From contig CAZKVD010000037.1 in NCBI GenBank assembly GCA_964556145.1, positions 1-15,980 of the forward strand: a stretch of DNA of 15,980 bases. The letters are read 5' to 3'. Every line of letters begins with the position of its first letter. Within the stretch, counting starts at the first letter, position 1. Source of the stretch: F1-20-MAGs119 sp964556145. Its GTDB lineage: Bacteria > Actinomycetota > Acidimicrobiia > Acidimicrobiales > Ilumatobacteraceae. Position numbers and translations under genes: made by a program. This document shows positions 7,550-15,312 of the stretch, one piece after another. Under the pieces are notes generated by a model. It did no database searches. It had not been told where the DNA came from and saw nothing but the letters and a program-made list of their open reading frames with translations.

Positions 7550-9384
7550 CCCGCCGCGAACGGCCGCTGGGCCAGTCTCATCGGCGCGGCAACTGCAGCG
7601 GTCAACAGACCCGCGGCCCGTGTCGTTGGCTGGAACAAACGACCGCTCGCCGCCGACTTGGTGGCCGGTGCCGCGTGGTCGTCCACGTTGCCACCACGAC
7701 GGGCGATGACGGCATTGCGCACCGTCTCGAGCACGTGACCACCGATTGCTCCGTACGAGCGGCGAATGACGACCTCGCATCCGACCTCCGCGAACAATGC
7801 CTCGATGTCGACTGCGTCGTAACGCCGGAAGTGCCCGACGGCCTCGTCGGACGCACCGAAACGCTTGCGGTGCGCGGGAACACTGATGAGCATGTGACCA
7901 CCGGGCGCAAGGTGCGTCATCCAGGAACGCAACGCGGCAACGTCGTCGTCGATGTGTTCGAGAACCTCGAATGCACACAACAGGTCGAACGTCTCGTCGG
8001 CGGCCACGCGTTCGATGCCGCCAATGCGGAAATCGGCCGTATCCACCTGCGCGAGTCGCGCTGCAGCCACGGCAGCCGACGACACGTCGGGTTCAACCCC
8101 GACATACCGCGCTTCGCGAGCGAGTCGTGCACCGGTTGCACCCTGGCCCGCACCGACTTCGAGAATCGATGCCGGACGCACCGATTTCACGGCTGAATCG
8201 ATGAATGATTGACGCAGTCGCGCCATCGTGGTGAGCGGTGGTAGTTCGCCGCGCGGGCCCGACAGCGATGCAAGCGCGCGTTCGAGCAACGGGGCAACGG
8301 CAACATCGTCGAATCGTTCGACGAAGGTCTGACGTGCGCGACGCGCAAGGGCCTCACGACGGACGGGGTCGTCCATCAATCTCTCGACGGCCGCGGCGAT
8401 TGCACCGGGGTCACCCACGGGAACGCGCTCGACCGCGGTGCCAAGTGTTGCGACCGCGGCGGTGTCGCCCGTGACGATCGGACGTCCAACCGCCATGCAC
8501 TGGAACACCTTGTTCGGCACGACCCGCGCCGTCTTTGCACCCTCACCGAACACGCCGAGGCACACCATCGACGATGCGATCAGTGCGGGCAGATCGGTTT
8601 CGGGCACCTGGTCGATGATCTCGACGCGTGCGCCAAGGTCGGCAACGAGACGCTCGATGTCGGGACGCAACTGGCCGCTGCCGACCAATCGCACACGCCA
8701 GTCGCGTGGCATCAACAGCGATGCACGCACGATGTGCTCGATGCCCTGCAGCGGGATGTAGGTGCCATAGAACAACACCGACCGCGGCTCGACCGTGACA
8801 TCGGGTCGCTCGACGAAAATGCCGGGGTCGGCACCCACCCACACCACGTGCCATTTGGTGCGTGGTGTACCGGTTGCACGTGCGAACTCGTCGGCGTCCT
8901 CGGGGGTGTCGGCAAGCACCACATCGGCGAGTCGCGCAGCCCACGCGTCGCACCGACGCAACAGCGACGCAATCGGCGAACGAGCCGACACCAATGCACG
9001 GTCGACAACGACGGTCTCGTGCAACGAGACGAAGAAGTCGATCGCAAGCGGCAGGCGCAGCACACGACACAGCAGACCCACCACGACGGCATCGATCTGC
9101 GATGGATGTGGAACCACCACAACATCGGGGCGGCGGCCCGGCACCGCGGCAGCGACCAGCGTGCCGACGATGCGCACGTAGGCAACCACCATGCGAAGCG
9201 CCGTGCGAACACGTCCACCCGATGCGGTGGCAACCTTGTCTTTTCCCCACGCGTCGGCTCCCCACGCGCTTGCACTGCGCAACGTGACGTCCCAACCCAC
9301 CATCGTGGCAAGGCGCGCGATCTGACGGTTGCGGCCGAATGCGGGGTCGAACGTGCCGACCATCAACATCCGTCGCGAGCTCAC
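7495..9384 (-). CDS. Fusion of GT4 glycosyltransferase and class I SAM methyltransferase
   Basis: One uninterrupted frame of 629 codons begins with GTG at 9384. Residues 1-~373 are a GT-B glycosyltransferase of the GT4 type: FYGTYIPLQGIEHIV (205-219), VRLVGSGQLRPDIE, and the donor-site region VPNKVFQCMAVGRPIV (289-304). Residues ~384-629 are a methyltransferase: motif I ILEVGAGQGATGARL (407-421), the acidic end of strand 2 in VGVEPD (428-433), AFEVLEHIDDD (471-481) and VGHFRRYD (516-523), typical of sugar or lipid methylases in surface-polysaccharide loci. The GTG overlaps the pyruvyl transferase stop (GTGA at 9381-9384), so the pair is translationally coupled. The fusion implies that glycosyl transfer and methylation of the same glycan are linked. 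An in-frame ATG at 8226 at the junction could allow a separate methyltransferase product. Confidence 0.9.
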   Translation of the reverse strand: MSSRRMLMVGTFDPAFGRNRQIARLATMVGWDVTLRSASAWGADAWGKDKVATASGGRVRTALRMVVAYVRIVGTLVAAAVPGRRPDVVVVPHPSQIDAVVVGLLCRVLRLPLAIDFFVSLHETVVVDRALVSARSPIASLLRRCDAWAARLADVVLADTPEDADEFARATGTPRTKWHVVWVGADPGIFVERPDVTVEPRSVLFYGTYIPLQGIEHIVRASLLMPRDWRVRLVGSGQLRPDIERLVADLGARVEIIDQVPETDLPALIASSMVCLGVFGEGAKTARVVPNKVFQCMAVGRPIVTGDTAAVATLGTAVERVPVGDPGAIAAAVERLMDDPVRREALARRARQTFVERFDDVAVAPLLERALASLSGPRGELPPLTTMARLRQSFIDSAVKSVRPASILEVGAGQGATGARLAREARYVGVEPDVSSAAVAAARLAQVDTADFRIGGIERVAADETFDLLCAFEVLEHIDDDVAALRSWMTHLAPGGHMLISVPAHRKRFGASDEAVGHFRRYDAVDIEALFAEVGCEVVIRRSYGAIGGHVLETVRNAVIARRGGNVDDHAAPATKSAASGRLFQPTTRAAGLLTAAVAAPMRLAQRPFAAGQFGVGWVVLARRKRGTV

Positions 9385-10619
9385 AGAGCACCATCGATCA
9401 GGTCGACGACTGCCTGCGACGTGCGCGACGACAAAGCGGCAAGTTCGCCCGCCGCACGCTGCGAACGGGCACGAACATCGTCGGCCCGGTCACGGACGTG
9501 GCGCGCCACCGCAACGAGACGATCGGACGTGACGTCGGCAATCGGCACGACAAGATCCGACAGACCGGCAAGCTGCAGAACACCGGTGGCCTTGTGTTCG
9601 TAGGGAATGCACACCTGCGGAACCCCTGCCGACAGCGCGAACACCGCCGGGTGGTAGCGGCCCGCAACCACGAAGTCGGCCGAAGCAAACAACGCACGCT
9701 GGGCGAGCATGTCGCGCGACTCGTCGAACACGCTGACGGTGACGTCGTTTCCAACGACGTCACGAACGTGGCCGGCCAGCCGTTCGAGATACGGCGCGTC
9801 ACGGTGGGCGGTGCCGTGCAATTGGGGCACGAGAACAACCTCGCACGCCGCGCCGGCGCACAGTTCACCGATCGCGGCTGCAACCGCCGCGTCGTAGTTC
9901 GCGCGACGCGCATCGGGCGATGAATCGCCTTCGTACTTCCAGTCGATGGCCGACACCACGACACGTCGCAATGCAAGGTCGCGCTGGGCGGGCGGCACCG
10001 ACACCTGAAGTGCAGAGTCGACGGTGACGCGCACCTCGACGTTGCGCCGCCTCGTGCCGAACAACGAACGAATGTGCGCTGCCGATATTTCCTCGCGAAC
10101 GATCAGCGTGTCGAACATGCGGTAGGTGAACCGCCGGAACGGATTCGCCCACGCGCTGCCGAACGGCCCGGCAGAGGTGGCGTACAGCATCACCGGCTTG
10201 CGGTGCAGGCGCGCCATCCACACGTACAACCAGTGAACGGGTTCGTGACCGATGTAGATGTCGCCGAAATACGGGCCACCCGGGGCCGACACCACGACGT
10301 CTGCGGTGCGGTACGCATCGATGGTTGCAGAGCCCACTCGACCGAGCAGCAACCGCAGCCGCAGCAGCAGATAGGCAACGAGTCGCAGACCCTCGAGGGG
10401 CGACAGCTTCAGCGAGATCCATGCCACGTCGAAGCCCGACGTATCGGCCAGTTCGCGGGCCGAACGGTCATCGGCGAACTGGTGGATGACCGTGAAGCGC
10501 ACGGGTTCGCCGCATGCGCGGGTGATGCCCGTCAGCATTCCGTGAAGTGCGGCCTCGTCGCCGCGGTTGTCGCCGTGCTGGTTCACGATCAACACGTGAC
10601 GAAAGGGCGGGCGACTCAC
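9381..10619 (-). CDS. Polysaccharide pyruvyl transferase family protein (CsaB/WcaK-like)
   Basis: From GTG at 10619 the protein has 412 residues, normal for the family. It begins with VLIVNQHGDNRGDEAALHGM (9-28), matching the N-terminal G-D-E-A motif. It continues with VVSAPGGPYFGD (109-120), and VVAGRYHPAVFALSAGVP (317-334) is the C-terminal signature with the conserved Arg and His in RYH. Family members move a pyruvyl ketal from phosphoenolpyruvate to a sugar, or in related enzymes act as glycosyltransferases. It is the first gene of a two-gene minus-strand unit. No Shine-Dalgarno is seen before the GTG. The longer reading frame extending toward 11492 covers the desaturase and lacks family similarity, so it is rejected. 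The acceptor is unknown. Confidence 0.9.
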   Translation of the reverse strand: MSRPPFRHVLIVNQHGDNRGDEAALHGMLTGITRACGEPVRFTVIHQFADDRSARELADTSGFDVAWISLKLSPLEGLRLVAYLLLRLRLLLGRVGSATIDAYRTADVVVSAPGGPYFGDIYIGHEPVHWLYVWMARLHRKPVMLYATSAGPFGSAWANPFRRFTYRMFDTLIVREEISAAHIRSLFGTRRRNVEVRVTVDSALQVSVPPAQRDLALRRVVVSAIDWKYEGDSSPDARRANYDAAVAAAIGELCAGAACEVVLVPQLHGTAHRDAPYLERLAGHVRDVVGNDVTVSVFDESRDMLAQRALFASADFVVAGRYHPAVFALSAGVPQVCIPYEHKATGVLQLAGLSDLVVPIADVTSDRLVAVARHVRDRADDVRARSQRAAGELAALSSRTSQAVVDLIDGAL

Positions 10620-10631
10620 GCATCGAGTGTA
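10620..10631 (-). promoter_or_regulatory. -10-like element before the pyruvyl transferase, leaderless
   Basis: On the minus strand TACACT (complement of 10626-10631) lies 6 bases before the GTG at 10619 and fits TANNNT. No Shine-Dalgarno intervenes. It is 9 bases from the -10 of the divergent desaturase gene, and its expected -35 falls on the start codon of that gene. Confidence 0.5.
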
Positions 10632-10640
10632 ACTGTGGGC

Positions 10641-10652
10641 GATAATTGACCC
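10641..10652 (+). promoter_or_regulatory. -10-like element before the desaturase, leaderless
   Basis: GATAAT at 10641-10646 is close to the consensus TATAAT and ends 6 bases before the GTG at 10653. No ribosome-binding site is visible, so a leaderless transcript is likely. Its -35 would lie at about 10618-10623, on the start of the divergent gene. Confidence 0.6.
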
Positions 10653-11642
10653 GTGGGACAACGGCGCTTCGACCTCGGCGGAATGGCACCCGACCCCGCA
10701 ACTCTGTCCCCCGCGCACACCGACGACTTCATCACCGCCGACGGCCGTCCGACACCGGCCTACCGCGAGCGCTTGCGACGCATCCCCAACGCACGCAATG
10801 CGATCAGCGTCGTGGCGCTGTACGTCCAAACCGCGGCGGTCATCTGGGCCGCGGTCACGATCGACAACCTCTTCGTGCGAATCGTTGCGTTCCTGTTGAT
10901 GGGTCGTGCACATGCGCAGTTCCTGTCGTTGATGCACGAAGCCGCCCACCGCCTGCTGTTTTCGAACAAGGCCGTCAACGACTTCGTCGGCAATTGGTTG
11001 CTCGGATACCCCGACTTCACCAGCACACCCGCGTACCGCCGCGTCCACATGGCGCACCACCGACAAGAGTTCGGCCCCGATGAACCCGACATCGCGCTGT
11101 ATGCGAACTACCCCGTTGCGCCCGCCAGCCTGCGCCGCAAGTTGGTGCGCGATGCACTCGGCATCACCGGCGCGAAGCTCTTTCGAGCCCAACTTCGTGG
11201 ACTGCGCTCGGCCGACGCACGCGTGCGTCGCACGCAACAAAAGATCTGGGGCCTGCAGGTTGCATTCGTCGCCGTCGGGTTCGCCACGGGACATCCGTGG
11301 GTCTACCCGTTGCTGTGGCTTGCACCGAACATGACCGTGTGGCGTGTCATCAACCGACTGCGCTCGATTGCAGAACACGGCGGCATGACAGCCGGCGCCG
11401 ACCGGAGAATGTCGACCCACGCCGTTCGCCAGAGTCCGGTCGCACGTTTCTTTCTCGTGCCGTACAACATCGGTTTCCACACGGCCCATCACGTCGATGC
11501 CGGTGTTCCCTTCCGAAACCTGCCCGACTACACGCGCCGCCTGCGCGCCGCGGGTTACATCAGCCCCGAGCGCGAATACGCCTCGTACCCCCGCATCTGG
11601 CGGGCGCTGTCGGGGGCGGGGGAATTACCACTACCTGCGTAG
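10653..11642 (+). CDS. Membrane fatty-acid-desaturase-like di-iron enzyme
   Basis: The 329-residue protein has three histidine boxes of the membrane desaturase/hydroxylase superfamily: H95-E-A-A-H99, H132-M-A-H135-H136 and H276-T-A-H279-H280. An extra E241-H242 lies between the second and third boxes. These hold two irons that activate O2 to desaturate or hydroxylate a lipid. Membrane stretches occur at about 51-90 (two spans) and 200-230. The N-terminal ~30 residues are soluble. The gene shares a 33-base divergent promoter region with the pyruvyl transferase and ends 35 bases before sufC. Whether it desaturates, hydroxylates or ketolates its substrate cannot be told from the boxes. Its place beside the glycan genes suggests a membrane lipid or lipid carrier as substrate, but that is inference. 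Confidence 0.88.
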   Translation: MGQRRFDLGGMAPDPATLSPAHTDDFITADGRPTPAYRERLRRIPNARNAISVVALYVQTAAVIWAAVTIDNLFVRIVAFLLMGRAHAQFLSLMHEAAHRLLFSNKAVNDFVGNWLLGYPDFTSTPAYRRVHMAHHRQEFGPDEPDIALYANYPVAPASLRRKLVRDALGITGAKLFRAQLRGLRSADARVRRTQQKIWGLQVAFVAVGFATGHPWVYPLLWLAPNMTVWRVINRLRSIAEHGGMTAGADRRMSTHAVRQSPVARFFLVPYNIGFHTAHHVDAGVPFRNLPDYTRRLRAAGYISPEREYASYPRIWRALSGAGELPLPA

Positions 11643-11664
11643 TGCAAAACCCCCGGGGCGTCCC

Positions 11665-11677
11665 TAGAATTCTGCAC
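11665..11677 (+). promoter_or_regulatory. -10-like element before sufC, leaderless
   Basis: TAGAAT at 11665-11670 ends 7 bases before the GTG at 11678, with no Shine-Dalgarno. GTGCAA at 11642-11647 is 17 bases upstream and could be a weak -35. An 8-base palindrome CCCCGGGG at 11651-11658 lies between the two and could bind a regulator, although it may be chance in GC-rich DNA. Confidence 0.55.
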
Positions 11678-12439
11678 GTGAGCGAGTTGTTCCGCATCGA
11701 ATCCCTCCACGTCGAGCCCGTCACCGACGACGACACGGTCGCCCCCAAAGAGATCCTCCGGGGTCTCGACCTCACGGTTCGCGCCGGCGAGGTGCACGCC
11801 ATCATGGGCCCGAACGGCTGCGGCAAGTCCACGCTGGCTTCCACCCTTCTGGCCTCCCCCGAATACCGGATCACGTCCGGACGCCTCATCTACAAGGGCG
11901 AAGACATCACCGACTGGCCGACCGACGTCCGCGCCAAGGCCGGCGTCTTCCTCGGCTTCCAGTACCCACAGGAGATCGCCGGCGTCTCGGTGATCCAGTT
12001 CCTTCGCCAGGCACTGTCGGCCCGCAAGGGAATCGACCTGTCGGTACTTGAACTGCGCCTGTCGATCATGGACTGGATGAAGCGCCTCGGCATGGACTCG
12101 TCGTTCGTCGACCGCTATCTCAATGAAGGCTTCTCGGGCGGCGAAAAGAAGCGCAACGAGATCATGCAGATGGCGATCCTCGAACCCGACCTCGCGATTC
12201 TCGACGAAACCGACTCCGGCCTCGACATCGACGCCCTGCGCATCGTCGCCAAGGGCATCCGCGAGGTGCGTGCCGACCGGCCGAACCTCGGCATCGTGCT
12301 CATCACCCACTACCAGCGTCTGCTCGACGAGCTGCAGCCCGATTTCGTCCACATCATGGTCGACGGTCGCATCGTGAAGTCGGGCGGCATGGAAATCGCC
12401 GCCGAGCTCGAGAAGTCGGGCTACGAGGCGTACCGCTGA
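11678..12439 (+). CDS. sufC: SufC, ABC ATPase of the Fe-S cluster scaffold
   Basis: The 253-residue protein (GTG start) has Walker A GPNGCGKST, a Q-loop in FQYPQEIAGVSV, the signature FSGGEKKRNEI, and Walker B LAILDETDSGLDID with the SufC-specific ETDSGLDIDAL sequence. SufC energises the SufB-SufD scaffold on which Fe-S clusters are built in the cytosol. In most bacteria sufB and sufD are adjacent, but here the upstream gene is the desaturase, so those partners must be encoded elsewhere in the genome or just outside the window. Sixteen bases separate it from sufS, consistent with one transcript. The GTG start at 11678 is favoured by the -10 element and by the N-terminus SELFRIESLHV; the longer frame beginning near 11297 runs through the desaturase and is out of family. 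Confidence 0.97.
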   Translation: MSELFRIESLHVEPVTDDDTVAPKEILRGLDLTVRAGEVHAIMGPNGCGKSTLASTLLASPEYRITSGRLIYKGEDITDWPTDVRAKAGVFLGFQYPQEIAGVSVIQFLRQALSARKGIDLSVLELRLSIMDWMKRLGMDSSFVDRYLNEGFSGGEKKRNEIMQMAILEPDLAILDETDSGLDIDALRIVAKGIREVRADRPNLGIVLITHYQRLLDELQPDFVHIMVDGRIVKSGGMEIAAELEKSGYEAYR

Positions 12440-12455
12440 AAGCCGGCGTCCCGCG

Positions 12456-13688
12456 ATGAGCTTCGACCCCGTCGTCGTCAAGAAGGATTTCCCCCTTCTC
12501 GAGCGCGAAATCAACGGCAAGCCCATCGTCTATCTCGACTCCGCGAACACGTCGCAAAAGCCGCGACAGGTCATCGATGCGATGTCGCGATTCATGGAAA
12601 CTTCGTACGCGCCGATCAACCGCAGCGCGTACCAACTTGCCGCCGAGTCCACCGACGCGTTCGAGGCGGCGCGGGCCGCGGTACGCCGGTTCATCAACGC
12701 CCCGAAAGTGCACGAAGTCGTCTTCACCAAGAACGCCACCGAGGCATTGAACCTTGTGGCGCACTCGTGGGGTTCGGCCAACCTTCGTGCGGGTGACGCG
12801 GTTGTCCTCACTCACATGGAGCACCACGCCAACATCGTCCCGTGGCACATGCTCGCCGCCGAGCGCGGGCTGGAACTGCGTTGGGTGCCCCTCACCGCCG
12901 ACGGCCAACTCGACCTCACAACCCTGCCCCGGCTTCTCGACGGAGCAAAGGTCTTTTCCTTCACTGCGATGAGCAACGTTCTCGGCACGCTGACACCCGT
13001 CAAGCAACTCGTCGACGCCGCACACGCGGCCGGCGCCATCGCCATCGTCGACGGCTGCCAGTACGTACCCCACAACCCCACCGACGTGCAGGCCTGGGGT
13101 GCGGACTTCCTCGCCTTCTCCTCTCACAAACTCTGCGGGCCTTCGGGCATCGGCGTGTTGTGGGGTCGCGAAGCGTTGCTCGACGCCATGCCCCCGTTCC
13201 TCGGTGGCGGCAACATGATCGCCGACGTTCGCCTCGACGGATTCACCTGCGCCGAACTGCCGGCCAAATTCGAGGCAGGAACACCTGCCATCACCGAGGC
13301 GGTCGGCATGCACGCCGCGATCTCGTACCTCTCGTCACTCGGCATGGACAATGTTCGCGAACACGAGGTGGAAATCACCACGTATGCCATCGACAAGTTG
13401 AAGGCCCGCTACGGCGACGACATCACCATCCACGGCCCCACCGACCCGGCACTGCGCGGAGCCACCCTGTCGTTCAAATTCAAGGACGTCCACCCGCACG
13501 ACGTCTCGCAGGTTCTCGACCAGGCCAACGTCTGCGTCCGCGCGGGCCACCATTGCGCCAAGCCGCTCATGAAACTGCTGGGCGCCAACGCCACCGCCCG
13601 CGCAAGCTTCTACATCTACAATTCAACGGCCGACGCCGATGCACTTGCAGACGCACTGGCCAATGCCGGAGACTTGTTCGGCTTCTAG
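12456..13688 (+). CDS. sufS: SufS, group II cysteine desulfurase
   Basis: The 410-residue PLP enzyme removes sulfur from L-cysteine to give a persulfide and alanine. Visible residues are H123 in THMEHHANIVPW (stacks on PLP), D199 in IVDGCQ, Q202, the PLP lysine K225 in SSHKLCGPSGIG, the persulfide-forming C367 in VRAGHHCAKPLM, and the C-terminal substrate-binding R in ARASFYIYN. The length and these sites are normal for SufS. Position 201 is Cys where most relatives have Ala (DGAQ). It lies between sufC and sufU, its usual sulfur acceptor in this type of operon. The upstream spacer has no strong Shine-Dalgarno, so translation may depend on ribosomes leaving sufC. Confidence 0.97.
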   Translation: MSFDPVVVKKDFPLLEREINGKPIVYLDSANTSQKPRQVIDAMSRFMETSYAPINRSAYQLAAESTDAFEAARAAVRRFINAPKVHEVVFTKNATEALNLVAHSWGSANLRAGDAVVLTHMEHHANIVPWHMLAAERGLELRWVPLTADGQLDLTTLPRLLDGAKVFSFTAMSNVLGTLTPVKQLVDAAHAAGAIAIVDGCQYVPHNPTDVQAWGADFLAFSSHKLCGPSGIGVLWGREALLDAMPPFLGGGNMIADVRLDGFTCAELPAKFEAGTPAITEAVGMHAAISYLSSLGMDNVREHEVEITTYAIDKLKARYGDDITIHGPTDPALRGATLSFKFKDVHPHDVSQVLDQANVCVRAGHHCAKPLMKLLGANATARASFYIYNSTADADALADALANAGDLFGF

Positions 13689-13721
13689 ATTTCGAAGCGC
13701 ACACCCACGACCGGAGCACCG

Positions 13722-14171
13722 ATGCCAGGATTGGAAGACCTCTACCGCGAGATCATTCTCGACCACTATCGGACGCCCCGTAACCAGGGTGAGCTCCCTC
13801 CGCCCGCCGTTCGCGCCGAAGGGCACAACCCATTGTGCGGCGACGAGATCCAGGTCTATCTCGACGTAAAAGACGGCATCGTCACCGACATCAAGATCGG
13901 TGGACAAGGCTGCTCGATCAGTCAGAGTTCCGCATCCATGATGTCGGCTGCGGTGAAGGGCAAGCCCGTCGCGGAAATCCGCAACCTCGTTCGTCGCTTC
14001 AAGAACATGATGTCGATCGAGGAAGAAGACGAAAACGCACCGCCCCTCGACGAGTCGAAGCCTCTCGGCGACCTCGAAGCTCTGCGCGGCGTCGTGAAGT
14101 TCCCGGTGCGCATCAAGTGCGCCACCCTGGCGTGGAACACACTGCTCGACGGCCTCGACCAGTCGAACTGA
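13722..14171 (+). CDS. sufU: SufU, zinc-dependent sulfurtransferase partner of SufS
   Basis: The 149-residue IscU-like protein has the conserved metal/sulfur ligands C39 and D41 in NPLCGDEI, C64 in GQGCSISQSSASMMS and C133 in RIKCATLAW. The acidic insert between the second and third cysteines (SIEEEDENAPPLDES) marks SufU rather than IscU. By family knowledge SufU binds zinc and accepts sulfur from SufS for the SufBCD scaffold. A GGAG at 13713-13716 lies 5 bases before the ATG. The 33-base gap after sufS is compatible with a single operon. No SufT (DUF59) gene follows, which is a difference from common actinobacterial suf operons. Confidence 0.96.
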   Translation: MPGLEDLYREIILDHYRTPRNQGELPPPAVRAEGHNPLCGDEIQVYLDVKDGIVTDIKIGGQGCSISQSSASMMSAAVKGKPVAEIRNLVRRFKNMMSIEEEDENAPPLDESKPLGDLEALRGVVKFPVRIKCATLAWNTLLDGLDQSN

Positions 14172-14197
14172 CACACATACTCTCCGCAACTGCGATC

Positions 14198-14208
14198 GGG
14201 GGATTCGC
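14198..14208 (+). promoter_or_regulatory. Shine-Dalgarno-like site before the kinase gene
   Basis: GGGGGA at 14198-14203 lies 5 bases before the ATG at 14209. TACTCT at 14178-14183 fits TANNNT and could be a -10 starting transcription near 14190, so the kinase-DUF2889 pair may form its own unit apart from suf. Confidence 0.35.
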
Positions 14209-15312
14209 ATGCCACAGATACCTTCACAAATCGCCGACATCACGGCCGACTGGCTGAACGAGGTTCTGCCATCCGACATCGGTCGCGTGAAAAGTTTCGA
14301 CGTTCAGCGATTCGGCACGGGAGTCGGCATTCTCGGCGAACTCGCCCGCCTGACCCTGACGTACTTCGACGGACCCGGCGCAGGCCCGGAAACGATCGTC
14401 GCCAAGTGCCAATCGCCCGCGCCCGAGAACCAGTTCCTCGCACAGGCCATGGGCTTCTACCTTCGCGAGGTCAACTTCTACCGCGACGTCGCGACGCGAC
14501 TCTCGATCCGTGTGCCCAAGCCGTACTACGCCGACTGCGGTGCCGACGGACTGCCCTTCGTCATCCTCATCGAGGAAATCACCGGCGCGCACTGCCCCGA
14601 CCAGATCACCGGTCTCACTCTCAACGAAGCCGAGCGCATTCTCGAAACCGCTGCCCGCCTGCACGCCGCGTTCTGGGAAACGAAAGAGCTGTACGAACTC
14701 ACCTGGTTGCCGCCGATGAACAACCCCCTCTACAAAGCCGGCAAGGCAATGGCCGAAGCCCAGTGGCCGCACTTCAAGGAACACTTCGGCCCCCGCCTGG
14801 ACGGTGCGACGCTCGATGCCCTGCACACGATGTGCGAGATCTACCCCGAAATGCTCGATTGGTGGGTGCAACAGGGTCACCAAACCTTCACTCACACCGA
14901 CTGTCGCGCCGAGAACTACCTCTTCGGTGGCAGCGCCGGTGCCGACGCCATCACGATGATCGACTTCCAGTTGAGCACCCGCCACGTTGCCGCGTGGGAC
15001 GTGTGCAACCTGCTCGCCGCGTCGCTCACACCCGACATGCGCCGCAAACATGAAGACCACCTTCTCAACCATTACTTCAACAAGCTCAGCGAGTTCGCCG
15101 CCGACCAGCCCGGTTTCAAGGGCTACTCGCTCGACCGTCTGTGGTACGACTACCGCGCAGCCCTCCTGCAGCAGGGTGTCTCGCAGGTCATCACGTCGAA
15201 CCTGCAGGGCGGCAACGAACGCGGCGATGAACTGCTCGAAGAACTGCACATGCGACCTCTCATTGCCGCAATGGACCACAAGGTCAGCGAAATCGTGAAA
15301 GACATCAAATGA
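14209..15312 (+). CDS. APH/EcKinase-like small-molecule phosphotransferase
   Basis: The 367-residue protein has the choline/aminoglycoside kinase fold. K66 in ETIVAKCQ is the likely ATP-binding lysine and E87 in REVNFY its partner. H229-T-D231-C-R-A-E-N236 is the catalytic loop, and D252 in TMIDFQ binds the metal. IDFQ is typical of the EcKinase/DUF1679 branch rather than of antibiotic-resistance enzymes, so resistance is unlikely. The loop reads HTD where HGD is usual. Its stop overlaps the next start (ATGA at 15309-15312), so it is translationally coupled to the DUF2889 protein. Bacterial members are often encoded near acyl-CoA metabolism genes, but the only such gene here is 13 kb away. 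The substrate, probably a hydroxylated small molecule, is unknown. Confidence 0.82.
   Translation: MPQIPSQIADITADWLNEVLPSDIGRVKSFDVQRFGTGVGILGELARLTLTYFDGPGAGPETIVAKCQSPAPENQFLAQAMGFYLREVNFYRDVATRLSIRVPKPYYADCGADGLPFVILIEEITGAHCPDQITGLTLNEAERILETAARLHAAFWETKELYELTWLPPMNNPLYKAGKAMAEAQWPHFKEHFGPRLDGATLDALHTMCEIYPEMLDWWVQQGHQTFTHTDCRAENYLFGGSAGADAITMIDFQLSTRHVAAWDVCNLLAASLTPDMRRKHEDHLLNHYFNKLSEFAADQPGFKGYSLDRLWYDYRAALLQQGVSQVITSNLQGGNERGDELLEELHMRPLIAAMDHKVSEIVKDIK

Noticed and set aside
10620..11492. Upstream extension of the pyruvyl transferase frame
   Set aside because: It runs antisense through the desaturase, whose histidine boxes are certain; the family N-terminal motif begins right after GTG 10619.
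14209..15312. Aminoglycoside-resistance kinase
   Set aside because: The IDFQ motif and overall pattern fit the EcKinase/DUF1679 branch, and the coupled DUF2889 gene suggests metabolism rather than resistance.
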